Assembly (NCBI GenBank): GCA_903954045.1
Contig: CAJBMJ010000058.1
Span: 1 to 38,976 of the forward strand
From: an uncultured beta proteobacterium
GTDB lineage: Bacteria; Pseudomonadota; Gammaproteobacteria; Burkholderiales; Burkholderiaceae_C
Direction of reading: 5' to 3'
Length of the DNA: 38,976 nucleotides
In this document: one piece after another, positions 8,623 to 16,127 of the stretch
How the letters are laid out: every line of letters begins with the position of its first letter
Position numbering within the stretch: position 1 is the stretch's first letter
Translations under genes and position numbers: made by a program
The notes under the pieces: model-generated
What the model saw: the letters and a program-made list of their open reading frames with translations, nothing else
Database searches by the model: none
What the model was told of the DNA's origin: nothing

Positions 8623-10019
8623 TGCTCGCGCTAGTAGCTGTTATTTTGGCGAGTGGCGCAACCGGCGTATCGGCGGTCGAGCCTGCATCCAATGCCTCTG
8701 CCGCCAATGCTGTTGTATCTGTCATGAATTTACCGCGAGACTATCGCAACGCTTCGGTATTGCCCACCGTCTCAGCAAACGAGCAGCCCGAGGGGCCCGC
8801 AGCAAGTCGCTGGTGGCAACGCTTTGGCAGTGCCGAGCTCGACGCCCTGGTGGAGCAGGCGCTGCGCATGAACTCGGATTTGCGCATCGCCACCTTGCAG
8901 GTTGCGCAGGCCAAAATCCGCCTGGAGCAGAATAAGGCGGGGGCGCTCCCCACCATCCTGGCACCTATTCGCATGGCATCCCAAGGCAGCGGCGGCACCA
9001 CCGATACTCTTCAGAGTTCGCAATTGGGCTTGCAGGGAAGCTACCGGCTGGACATCTGGGGCGAGCAGCGCGCGTCTTCCGAATCAGCCCAGCAGCAGGT
9101 CTTGCGCGCCAGCTTTGACCGGGACAACGTGGAGCGTAATGTGGTGGGTGGGTTAGTCTCTGCCTACATAGCCTACCTGCTGGTTGGGGACAACGTGAGC
9201 ATGGCAGTGCAAAACGAGCAGGTGGCTAAAGAGATCTTGCAGACCGTGGAGAAGCGCATGGCGCTGGGTGATGCCACCCGGGATGAGATGGATCTGCAAA
9301 TGGGCAATTTGGCCCTACAGCAGGCCGCCTTGGCTAATCTGGAGAACCAGCGCGAGGACATGCGAACTACGATATCGCGGTTGGTGGGGGCGCTGCCGGC
9401 TGAATTGAATCTGACCGATAGGGGCATAGACGCGCTGAGGATCCCGCACGTGGAGGCCGGCATTCCATCGGCGCTACTGCTCAACAGGCCGGACGTGCGA
9501 ACGGTGGAGGCGCGCATGGCGGCGGCCAATGCAAACATTGAGATAGCCCGGGCAAGGCTGCTGCCCCCCATCGACCTGGTAGGACAGGCGGGCTACAGCG
9601 GGCTGACCGTGGCGCAACTTTTGCAGCCTCAAAGTTTGTTTTGGAACGCCGTGGCTTCCCTGTCCCTTACCATATTCGACGGTGGACGCCGCCAGGGCGA
9701 CAGGGCCCTGGCCCAGTCTGCGTACCAAGAAATGGTGGAAACCTATCGACAGACCGTCTACCAAGCCATTCGCGAAGTGGAAAGTGCGGTATCGAGCGTG
9801 CGCGCAGCCAACCTGCGGCTGGAAGCACATAAGCGTAGCACCCGCGCTGCCCTGAACATGTTCAAAACCGCCAGCGACGCATTCACACTGGGCGCCGTGG
9901 ATCTGACGACGCTGCTGGAAGCCCGTCGGAACTACCAGCGCAGCCAGGACGAGATGCAAAAGACAAAGGCGGAATTGCTCAGGGCCAGTGCGGGGTTGTC
10001 GTTGGCGGTGGGAGGCTGA
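8619..10019 (+). CDS. TolC/OprM-type outer membrane factor
   Basis: 466 residues. N-terminal signal peptide (MMLALVAVILASGATGVSA, predicted cleavage after about residue 19) without a lipobox Cys, although its sequence is closest in feel to the NodT/OprM group, which are often lipoproteins. Two outer-membrane-efflux repeats follow: the first begins WWQRFGSAELDALVEQAL and the second contains NRPDVRTVEARMAAANANIEIARARLLP. The C-terminal half contains IFDGGRRQGDRALAQSAYQEM and VDLTTLLEARRNYQRSQDEM, both typical of the family. It completes the type I secretion system and is coupled to the adaptor by an ATGA overlap. It ends 13 bases before the converging pseB-like gene. Confidence 0.93.
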   Translation: MMLALVAVILASGATGVSAVEPASNASAANAVVSVMNLPRDYRNASVLPTVSANEQPEGPAASRWWQRFGSAELDALVEQALRMNSDLRIATLQVAQAKIRLEQNKAGALPTILAPIRMASQGSGGTTDTLQSSQLGLQGSYRLDIWGEQRASSESAQQQVLRASFDRDNVERNVVGGLVSAYIAYLLVGDNVSMAVQNEQVAKEILQTVEKRMALGDATRDEMDLQMGNLALQQAALANLENQREDMRTTISRLVGALPAELNLTDRGIDALRIPHVEAGIPSALLLNRPDVRTVEARMAAANANIEIARARLLPPIDLVGQAGYSGLTVAQLLQPQSLFWNAVASLSLTIFDGGRRQGDRALAQSAYQEMVETYRQTVYQAIREVESAVSSVRAANLRLEAHKRSTRAALNMFKTASDAFTLGAVDLTTLLEARRNYQRSQDEMQKTKAELLRASAGLSLAVGG

Positions 10020-10032
10020 GCCTCATGGCGAA

Positions 10033-11049
10033 CTACGCACCGTTGTAGTCTGATTCATCAGTCGCATGAAATATCAGGTGCCTGAGCTGTTCTACTGTCA
10101 GGAAATCGATGTTGCTGCCACTGTCGTAGGCATAGCCCGCCGGTACAGGTTTCGCACCGTGGGCAGCGCAATAGTCTTCCAATGTGCTCGCACCGGCTGG
10201 GGGCAATATCGCAAAATATTTGCCGAGGTCCACGGTATTGAAGCTGTCGCTGCCCGTAATCATTTCCTCGTGAATTTTCTCCCCGGGACGAATTCCGACA
10301 ATGCGTTGCTCGCATTCCGGGCCGATGGCAGTGGCCACATCGGTGATCCGGTAGCTGGGGATTTTGGGAACGAAAATCTCCCCGCCTTGGGCCCGATCCA
10401 GAGCCCAGAGAACCATGTCCACTCCGTCCTGGAGACTGATGTTGAAGCGGGTCATTGCCGGATCCGTAATGGGCAATACGCCTGTCTTGAGGCGTTCCAG
10501 AAAGAAGGGAATGACTGAGCCTCGGCTGCCCATGACATTGCCATAGCGCACCACACTGAATCGCAGATCGCGTGCTCCCTTGAAATTATTGGCAGCGGTA
10601 AATAGCTTGTCCGAACAAAGTTTGGTAGCGCCATACAGGTTGATGGGCGCAGCAGCCTTGTCAGTGGATAGTGCAACTACACGCCTAACACCAGTATCCA
10701 AGCACGCCTCGATGACATTTTGTGCACCCATGATATTGGTCTTGATGCATTCAAACGGGTTGTATTCCGCCGCCGGGACCTGCTTGAGTGCGGCAGCATG
10801 GATCACGATATTGACGCCCTCCATGGCCCGTCGCAGGCGGTCTGCATCGCGAACATCGCCAATAAAGTAGCGCAGTGCAGGGTATTGAGACACCGGAAAG
10901 CGCTGTGACATTTCGAACTGTTTCAGTTCATCCCGGCTGAAAATAACCAGGCGCTTGACGGCAGGGTACCGTTCAAGAACTTTTTTTACGAATGCCTTGC
11001 CGAAGGATCCGGTTCCGCCGGTGATAAGGATAGATGTGTTGTTGAGCAT
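10033..11049 (-). CDS. pseB: UDP-N-acetylglucosamine 4,6-dehydratase (inverting), PseB-like
   Basis: 338 residues, the usual length for PseB/FlaA1. Extended SDR fold with NAD(P)-binding GGTGSFG (11-17), the characteristic STDKAAAPINLYGATK segment with D130, K131, Y139 and K143 matching the FlaA1 catalytic set, and GDVRD. Established role of the family: converts UDP-GlcNAc to UDP-2-acetamido-2,6-dideoxy-beta-L-arabino-hexos-4-ulose, first step of pseudaminic acid synthesis, in the cytoplasm. The start has AGGTGA just upstream (minus strand). It is divergent from the rest of the island, whose PseC homologue lies 2 kb away. The inverting type is assigned over a retaining LegB type because it is short and carries the TDK motif. 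Confidence 0.92.
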   Translation of the reverse strand: MLNNTSILITGGTGSFGKAFVKKVLERYPAVKRLVIFSRDELKQFEMSQRFPVSQYPALRYFIGDVRDADRLRRAMEGVNIVIHAAALKQVPAAEYNPFECIKTNIMGAQNVIEACLDTGVRRVVALSTDKAAAPINLYGATKLCSDKLFTAANNFKGARDLRFSVVRYGNVMGSRGSVIPFFLERLKTGVLPITDPAMTRFNISLQDGVDMVLWALDRAQGGEIFVPKIPSYRITDVATAIGPECEQRIVGIRPGEKIHEEMITGSDSFNTVDLGKYFAILPPAGASTLEDYCAAHGAKPVPAGYAYDSGSNIDFLTVEQLRHLIFHATDESDYNGA

Positions 11050-11196
11050 GGTTCACCTGTTGTCCGCCAATGCCATGGGAAGGATGTGCCTGATTACCCC
11101 GGCGTCATAGCATAACCTCTGTGCTTGTCGCATTTGCAGCGAAGGATTCCCGGCCCGGCTTGGTGTTGACTCGAATTGGAATCCCTGTCGCAGAGA

Positions 11197-11213
11197 TTGG
11201 CACTTTTAATGCT
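11197..11213 (+). promoter_or_regulatory. candidate sigma-54 (RpoN) promoter
   Basis: TTGGCACTTTTAATGCT has GG (11199-11200) and GC (11211-11212) separated by exactly ten bases, the invariant -24/-12 spacing, with TGGCAC fully matching and one mismatch in TTGC. Transcription would begin near 11224 and read into the gene at 11399 and the coupled genes after it. No activator site was identified. RpoN control of a flagellar glycan operon is plausible but unproved. Confidence 0.45.
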
Positions 11214-11228
11214 GTAGGCAGCACTTCT

Positions 11229-11240
11229 CACATGCATGTG
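11229..11240. promoter_or_regulatory. 12-bp palindrome CACATGCATGTG
   Basis: A perfect dyad in the leader between the candidate sigma-54 promoter and the first gene. It could be an operator, or chance; no known regulator site is recognised. Confidence 0.25.
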
Positions 11241-11398
11241 CAACACATTGCCCATGCAGTCGATTCAGTGGTGTGGCGCGCAGTTTGGATGCCGGAGGTC
11301 GCATAATGCTCAGACTTGGCCGTGCGCGGACACAACCAGGCGATGAATGCATATTTCTTTAGTTGGCACTGGTTCAAGATAATTGGAATGGAGACGCG

Positions 11399-13105
11399 AT
11401 GAGTGGGGAACTTGAAAATATCATTGTGCTAACCAATTATCGTGATATTCCGCCTGCGATATTGGTTACTAAAGGGTTGTCAAATTTCCGCGTTATTACC
11501 CATGACCCGCATGTGGTGGATCTGGCTGCAGCGCAGGGGTTGGGTTCCGTTGAGCTCGTGAATTGGGAAGGCTGTCCTGATTTTTCCGGAATTGTGGATG
11601 AAGTGACTGCCGCACTGGAGTCCGCCGAAACCGAACTTGCCATTGCAGCACGCCGGACGCACCCGGAGGTATCTGTTCAGGCTTGGCAGTACTGGAGTTT
11701 GAGCCACATATTCATGATATTTATCTGGTACCGCGGAATGTGGCGGGATCTGCCTAAGAATCCCGATGCCACCTATTATGTTTTTATCTATGACAATGTG
11801 GATTCCTTGCCCGGCTGGAATTTTTTGTCTGCGCTGATGCTATTAGAAGTGCTGACTAATGCTGGCATCAAGTTCTCGGCGTACAGTTATGGCAAAGACG
11901 CAAAGTCACTTGAATACAAAATTCCGGATTTGTCGAAAATAAACTCGACAGATTCCAAAGAATACCTGTTAACCCACATTCCAACATGCTCCTACGATAG
12001 CGTGTATTTCAATGAGGAGATTCTGGCATCAGGCAAAGGGGTTATCAATCTGGAGTCTGCGTTGTTTAATGTGCCTGTCCTGGTTGGGCAATCTCTGTCG
12101 TTGATTGACGCGGACCAGACGCTTCAATCGTTCCCGCACGATACTCAGCAGCGCATTCTTGCGTTTGTGCAGGATATTCAAATTGTTTTGAGTGGTATTT
12201 TTGGGAAAAATATCCGGAGTGTGGTTTTCGCCGAAAGGCAGGTTAACCATATTGCGCGGGCGTTTCAGGCGCAAATGGTTTTTTACCACTCTCAAGTAAA
12301 TCACCTGACCAGTTTAAAGCCATCAAAAATACTGCTGTCGGACCACGATACGGCCATACACGGACCACTCATCTCCTACGCGCAATTGCATAGTATTCCC
12401 GTGGTCCTGATTCCGCATTCCAAACGTACTAATGCCCTGCCGTACCACTATGACAATATCGTGTGTCTGCATCACCCGATGCAAAGTGCAGTTATATGTA
12501 ATGGCAAGGGAACTGCATTATTGAGTCTTGCAATGTGCTATCCGGAAGTGCTTCAGGGCAGCAGCACTTCCTCGCGTCTGGGGAGCATCGGAATTCTGCT
12601 CAATGAGTTGTGTTGCTGCGATCTTGGCATTTACTACGCCAGCATCACACCATACACCGAGGGTTTGGCAGAAATTGCCCGGTGGTGTGACGCTCATGGC
12701 GTGAGGCTGAACATCCGGTGCAGGCCGAATTCCCCTTTGTTGGCCTTGCTTTCCGAGGCAACGGGACTGGCCGTGGATCAACTGGACCACTCCAGACGGA
12801 TTGCGCTGGATGATTTTGCCGGCGGCATCGATCTGTGCCTGATGTACGGCTCGCCCACATCCGGCGTCATCAATTTTCTGCAGAAGTCCAAGCCTGTGAT
12901 TGGCACGGTTTCTCAACCGCTGGCCTCTGTAGAGTCATCGACGGTGAGCGCGGATATCGTGCCATGTCACGGAATACGGGAGACACTGGATTTGTTGACG
13001 TCCTTTTATTCCGATCCTGCGGTATTTCTCCAGTTCCGAAACAGGCAATTCAGCCGGTATGTTGCCGGATTTTCCGAAAGTCATCCGTTGCGTAAATTCT
13101 TATGA
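11399..13105 (+). CDS. uncharacterised large protein, possible GT-B-type transferase
   Basis: 568 residues from ATG 11399, chosen because GGAG lies five bases upstream; a TTG at 11363 would add 12 residues. I do not recognise the family. No signal peptide or convincing membrane segments are seen. The N-terminal half has alternating alpha/beta character; the middle contains ILLSDHDTAIHGPLISYAQL and PVVLIPHSKRTN, and the C-terminal part DLCLMYGSPTSGVINFLQKSKPVI, where a small-residue turn after a strand and before a helix recalls the donor side of GT-B glycosyltransferases such as capsule or glycerophosphate transferases. First gene after the candidate promoter, and coupled to the PseC-like gene by ATGA. 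A glycosyltransferase for the final sugar is a guess from context. Confidence 0.6.
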   Translation: MSGELENIIVLTNYRDIPPAILVTKGLSNFRVITHDPHVVDLAAAQGLGSVELVNWEGCPDFSGIVDEVTAALESAETELAIAARRTHPEVSVQAWQYWSLSHIFMIFIWYRGMWRDLPKNPDATYYVFIYDNVDSLPGWNFLSALMLLEVLTNAGIKFSAYSYGKDAKSLEYKIPDLSKINSTDSKEYLLTHIPTCSYDSVYFNEEILASGKGVINLESALFNVPVLVGQSLSLIDADQTLQSFPHDTQQRILAFVQDIQIVLSGIFGKNIRSVVFAERQVNHIARAFQAQMVFYHSQVNHLTSLKPSKILLSDHDTAIHGPLISYAQLHSIPVVLIPHSKRTNALPYHYDNIVCLHHPMQSAVICNGKGTALLSLAMCYPEVLQGSSTSSRLGSIGILLNELCCCDLGIYYASITPYTEGLAEIARWCDAHGVRLNIRCRPNSPLLALLSEATGLAVDQLDHSRRIALDDFAGGIDLCLMYGSPTSGVINFLQKSKPVIGTVSQPLASVESSTVSADIVPCHGIRETLDLLTSFYSDPAVFLQFRNRQFSRYVAGFSESHPLRKFL

Positions 13106-14259
13106 ATGCAATGCCTATGATTCCTTATGGTCGGCAGTCCATCGATGAAGACGACATCGCGGCAGTCGTAGCGACACTTCGCTCAGCGTTCCTGACGCAG
13201 GGCCCTGCTGTTGCACAGTTCGAAGCCGCGCTGTGCAGCTATACGGGAGCGACCTACTGCGTCGCAGTCTGCAATGCCACGGCGGGTTTGCATATGGCGG
13301 TGGCCGCACTGGAGTTGCCGGCAGGTTCTGAAGGTGTGACATCTCCCAACACCTTTCTCGCCAGCGCCAATTGCATGGCCTATTGCAACGTGAAGCCTGT
13401 TTTTGCGGATATTGAGCCGCAGCACTTCAATATCGATCCGGTTGAAGTGCAAGCGCGCATCACGGATGCCACACGGGTGCTGGTACCTGTGCATTTTGCG
13501 GGGCATCCGGCGGACATGGTGGCTATTGCGGAGATTGCCCGGAAACATCGACTTCGAGTGATAGAAGACGCCGCCCACGCGATCGGCTCGCGGTACGAAG
13601 ATGGTGGCATGGTGGGCAACTGCCGTCACAGCGACATGACGGTTTTTTCATTCCATCCGGTCAAGACCATCACCACGGGAGAGGGCGGGGCCATCACAAC
13701 CAATGACCCGGAGTTGTATCGCCGCCTGCTGCGGTTGCGCTCTCACGGCATGACCAAAGACCCGCAGGAACTCACCAGCAACCCCGGACCCTGGTACTAC
13801 GAGATGCAGAGCCTGGGCTTCAACTACCGCCTGACAGACTTGCAGGCAGCACTGGGCATCACACAACTGGCCAAGCTGGACCAGTTTGCCGCCCGCCGCA
13901 AAGCCATCATTGCACAGTACAACCGGAGTTTTTCTCAGCTGGATTGGATGCAGGCCCCCCTCCAGCAAGGAGGCGTGGACGCGTGTTTCCACCTGTATGC
14001 AACGCAGATTGACTTTCCCCGGCTGGGCAAAACCCGCCAGCAGGCGATGCAGTTGCTGCTGGCGCAAGGCGTGGGAACGCAAGTGCATTACATCCCGGTG
14101 CACACGCAGCCGTGGTACCGGTCTACTTACGGGTACCAAATGGGGGACTATCCTGCAGCGGAATCCTACTACGAGCGGGCCTTGAGCCTGCCACTTTTTC
14201 CTGCCATGAGCGACGCCGAGGTGGCTCGCGTGGTGACAGCAATCCAGAGCCTGCCATGA
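13102..14259 (+). CDS. pseC: PLP-dependent aminotransferase, PseC-like (DegT/DnrJ/EryC1 family)
   Basis: 385 residues. Begins with the PseC-type stretch IPYGRQSIDEDDIAAVV and LTQGPAVAQFE. PLP-binding elements are visible: CNATAGLHMAVAAL, VIEDAAHAIGS, and the Schiff-base Lys188 in FSFHPVKTITTGEGG. Established role: transfers an amino group to C4 of the PseB product, giving UDP-4-amino-4,6-dideoxy-N-acetyl-beta-L-altrosamine. It starts in an ATGA overlap with the preceding gene; ATGs at codons 4 and 6 are alternative starts. Its partner pseB is separated and inverted, which is unusual because the two are usually adjacent. LegC would be the main alternative; the N terminus favours PseC. Confidence 0.9.
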   Translation: MNAMPMIPYGRQSIDEDDIAAVVATLRSAFLTQGPAVAQFEAALCSYTGATYCVAVCNATAGLHMAVAALELPAGSEGVTSPNTFLASANCMAYCNVKPVFADIEPQHFNIDPVEVQARITDATRVLVPVHFAGHPADMVAIAEIARKHRLRVIEDAAHAIGSRYEDGGMVGNCRHSDMTVFSFHPVKTITTGEGGAITTNDPELYRRLLRLRSHGMTKDPQELTSNPGPWYYEMQSLGFNYRLTDLQAALGITQLAKLDQFAARRKAIIAQYNRSFSQLDWMQAPLQQGGVDACFHLYATQIDFPRLGKTRQQAMQLLLAQGVGTQVHYIPVHTQPWYRSTYGYQMGDYPAAESYYERALSLPLFPAMSDAEVARVVTAIQSLP

Positions 14260-15143
14260 CGCAGCTGGCGCTGGGCACGGTTCAATTCGGAACAGACTAC
14301 GGCATTACCAATCGCAGTGGCCGTGTGGCGGAGCAGGAGGTTCGGGAGATTGTGCTTGCCGCGGTGAATGCAGGCGTCTCAGTCCTTGATACCGCAGCAG
14401 CCTACGGAGATGCTGAGTACGTCGTGGGAAGGTGCCTTCCTCCAGGCTCACGCCTGCGTATCATCACAAAAACCGTCCCTTTGCGCACGGAGCACATTGA
14501 CTCCGGATCACTCAACAAGGTGTCCCAAGGGATTGAGCGGAGCATGGAATTGCTCATGCGCCCACAGCTCGACGGTGTCATGGTGCACCACGCCAAAGAC
14601 CTATTGGTACCAGGAGGCGACAAGCTGTTTGCCCTGTTGCAGGCCGAACAGGCCCAGGGCCGGATTGGAAAGATTGGCGTATCGGTTTATGGCACGGCAG
14701 AACTTGCCGCCTTGGTGCCGCGTTACCCGATTGAACTGGTGCAGTTGCCCCTCAATGTGCTTGACCAGCGCCTGCTCACTGCAGGGTGGATCCACCGGCT
14801 GCATGAAGCCGGGGTGGAGATTCACGTGCGATCTGCCTTCCTGCAAGGCACCTTGCTGGCCGATGCCGGCTCTTTGCCTGACCGGATTGGCGTTATCAAA
14901 GCCGGTGTCCGGAACTTTCAGAATGTCTGCTCCGGTGCAGGGCTGGATCGAACAGAAATGTGCCTCGGCTTCCTGCAATCTCTCCAGGGTATCAGCTACG
15001 TCGTCTGTGGCGTCGCTGGATTGCAGCAATTTTCCGAGATTGCGGCTGCCTGGGAACGCTGCAAAGCCCTTGCCGCAGCGGACTATGCCCCATTTGCACT
15101 TCCCGACCATCCTTACCTGAGCCCGGCAAATTGGCCCCGCTAA
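14256..15143 (+). CDS. aldo/keto reductase
   Basis: 295 residues from ATG 14256, which overlaps the pseC stop as ATGA; the open frame extends upstream to 14112 but inside pseC. Aldo/keto reductase fold with the expected tetrad: D45 and Y50 in LDTAAAYGDAE, K72 in ITKTV and H111 in VMVHH. Strand-like segments such as IGKIGVSVYG and IELVQLPLNVLDQRLL fit the barrel. Such reductases often appear in pseudaminic/legionaminic gene clusters without a proved role; reduction of a keto-sugar or an acyl precursor is likely. It is followed by a stretch holding only a small doubtful frame. Confidence 0.87.
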   Translation: MTQLALGTVQFGTDYGITNRSGRVAEQEVREIVLAAVNAGVSVLDTAAAYGDAEYVVGRCLPPGSRLRIITKTVPLRTEHIDSGSLNKVSQGIERSMELLMRPQLDGVMVHHAKDLLVPGGDKLFALLQAEQAQGRIGKIGVSVYGTAELAALVPRYPIELVQLPLNVLDQRLLTAGWIHRLHEAGVEIHVRSAFLQGTLLADAGSLPDRIGVIKAGVRNFQNVCSGAGLDRTEMCLGFLQSLQGISYVVCGVAGLQQFSEIAAAWERCKALAAADYAPFALPDHPYLSPANWPR

Positions 15144-15156
15144 AAGCAGACTTTTT

Positions 15157-15372
15157 ATGCCTACTTTTGGGACTATTTACGTCCGATTGTGGTTAAGGTT
15201 ACGGGGTTGCTCTTTATCCGCCCGATTTACGGCCCAGACCACCATGCTGCTTTACACGCCCAAGACGAACGACAACTATGTTGAGTTATCGTTGAACAAC
15301 GCTTTTGATGATGGAATTCAGAATAAATCCTGCCCCATCGGCTGGTTGTGCGTTGCGGAAAAACCCGTATGA
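15157..15372 (+). CDS. possible small ORF between reductase and nucleotidyltransferase
   Basis: A 71-codon frame that begins 13 bases after the reductase stop and ends in an ATGA overlap with the next gene, just like the confirmed neighbours. The second half, from an internal ATG at 15244, has normal-looking codon use and the sequence NDNYVELSLNNAFDDG. No ribosome site is seen and no family is recognised. It may be a real small protein, a decayed remnant, or a leader that couples translation to the next gene. Confidence 0.3.
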   Translation: MPTFGTIYVRLWLRLRGCSLSARFTAQTTMLLYTPKTNDNYVELSLNNAFDDGIQNKSCPIGWLCVAEKPV

Positions 15373-16127
15373 AACCTGTTGCCATCATCCAGGCCCGGAT
15401 GAGTTCCACCCGCCTTCCTGGAAAGGTGCTCATGCCGCTTGCGGGCAAACCTGTTCTTGCACACGTGGTGGAGCGGCTTGCCTATTGCCGAACCCTGCAG
15501 GGTGTATTGGTTGCCACGTCGACGCATCCAAGTGACGATGCCATTGAGCAATTTTGCAGCGCGCAAGGAATCAGGTGCTACCGCGGCAGCCTGGACGATG
15601 TGCTGGACCGCTATTACCAGAGTGCGCTGCTTCTGGGTGCCGACCCGATCGTCCGCATCACTGCTGACTGCCCCGCCATTGATCCGGTGGTGGTGGATGC
15701 TGTGGTGGCTGGATTTCTGGCCGGGAACTTTGACCTGTACGGACTCGCCGGTGAGTTTCCGGATGGTCTGGACTGCACCGTGTTTGGCTTTTCTGCCCTG
15801 GAGCGCGCCTGGAAAGAGGCCCGCCTGCGATCAGAAAGAGAGCATGTGGGGCCCTATATAGAAAACCATCCGGAGTTGTTCCGTAATGGAGGCTTGCACC
15901 TCTTTCACGGTCTGGCACACCAGCGGTGGACGCTGGACGAGCCCAGAGACTTTCAGCTTCTGAGAGCGATCTTTGATCGCCTCTACACACCCGAGAAACC
16001 GTTTCTTGCCCATGAGGTATTGGAAATGCTTTCGCGTGAGCCAGAATTGATGGCTGCCAACTCCGGCATTGTCCGGAATGCGGGTTATTTGAAATCATTG
16101 GAAAGCGACGGAGTGGAAACACCATGA
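15369..16127 (+). CDS. SpsF-like nucleotidyltransferase (cytidylyltransferase-type glycosyltransferase family 2 fold)
   Basis: 252 residues from ATG 15369. N-terminal nucleotide-binding motif AIIQARMSSTRLPGKVLMPLAGKPVLAHVV, with R10, S12, R15 and K19 in the loop, then the DDVLDRYYQSA and VRITADCPAIDP segments that define the SpsF (spore coat polysaccharide) family related to CMP-sugar synthases. In a nonulosonic acid cluster the expected role is activation of the sugar acid to CMP-sugar (PseF role); no separate PseF is seen in the window. SpsF proteins are poorly characterised, so the substrate is inferred. The stop overlaps the next start as ATGA. Confidence 0.82.
   Translation: MKPVAIIQARMSSTRLPGKVLMPLAGKPVLAHVVERLAYCRTLQGVLVATSTHPSDDAIEQFCSAQGIRCYRGSLDDVLDRYYQSALLLGADPIVRITADCPAIDPVVVDAVVAGFLAGNFDLYGLAGEFPDGLDCTVFGFSALERAWKEARLRSEREHVGPYIENHPELFRNGGLHLFHGLAHQRWTLDEPRDFQLLRAIFDRLYTPEKPFLAHEVLEMLSREPELMAANSGIVRNAGYLKSLESDGVETP

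Larger units (their letters stand above)
11050..11398. other. 349-base divergent intergenic region
   Basis: Separates the minus-strand pseB-like gene from the plus-strand biosynthetic series. It holds a sigma-54-like promoter pointing right (11197-11213), a 12-bp perfect palindrome (11229-11240) just after the predicted start point, and the ribosome site of the next gene. I saw no convincing gene in it; the open frame 11121-11306 lacks a ribosome site and recognisable sequence. Confidence 0.7.

Noticed and set aside
11363-11379. Second TTGGCAC as another sigma-54 promoter
   Set aside because: GG is not followed by GC at ten bases, and the site lies too near the start codon.
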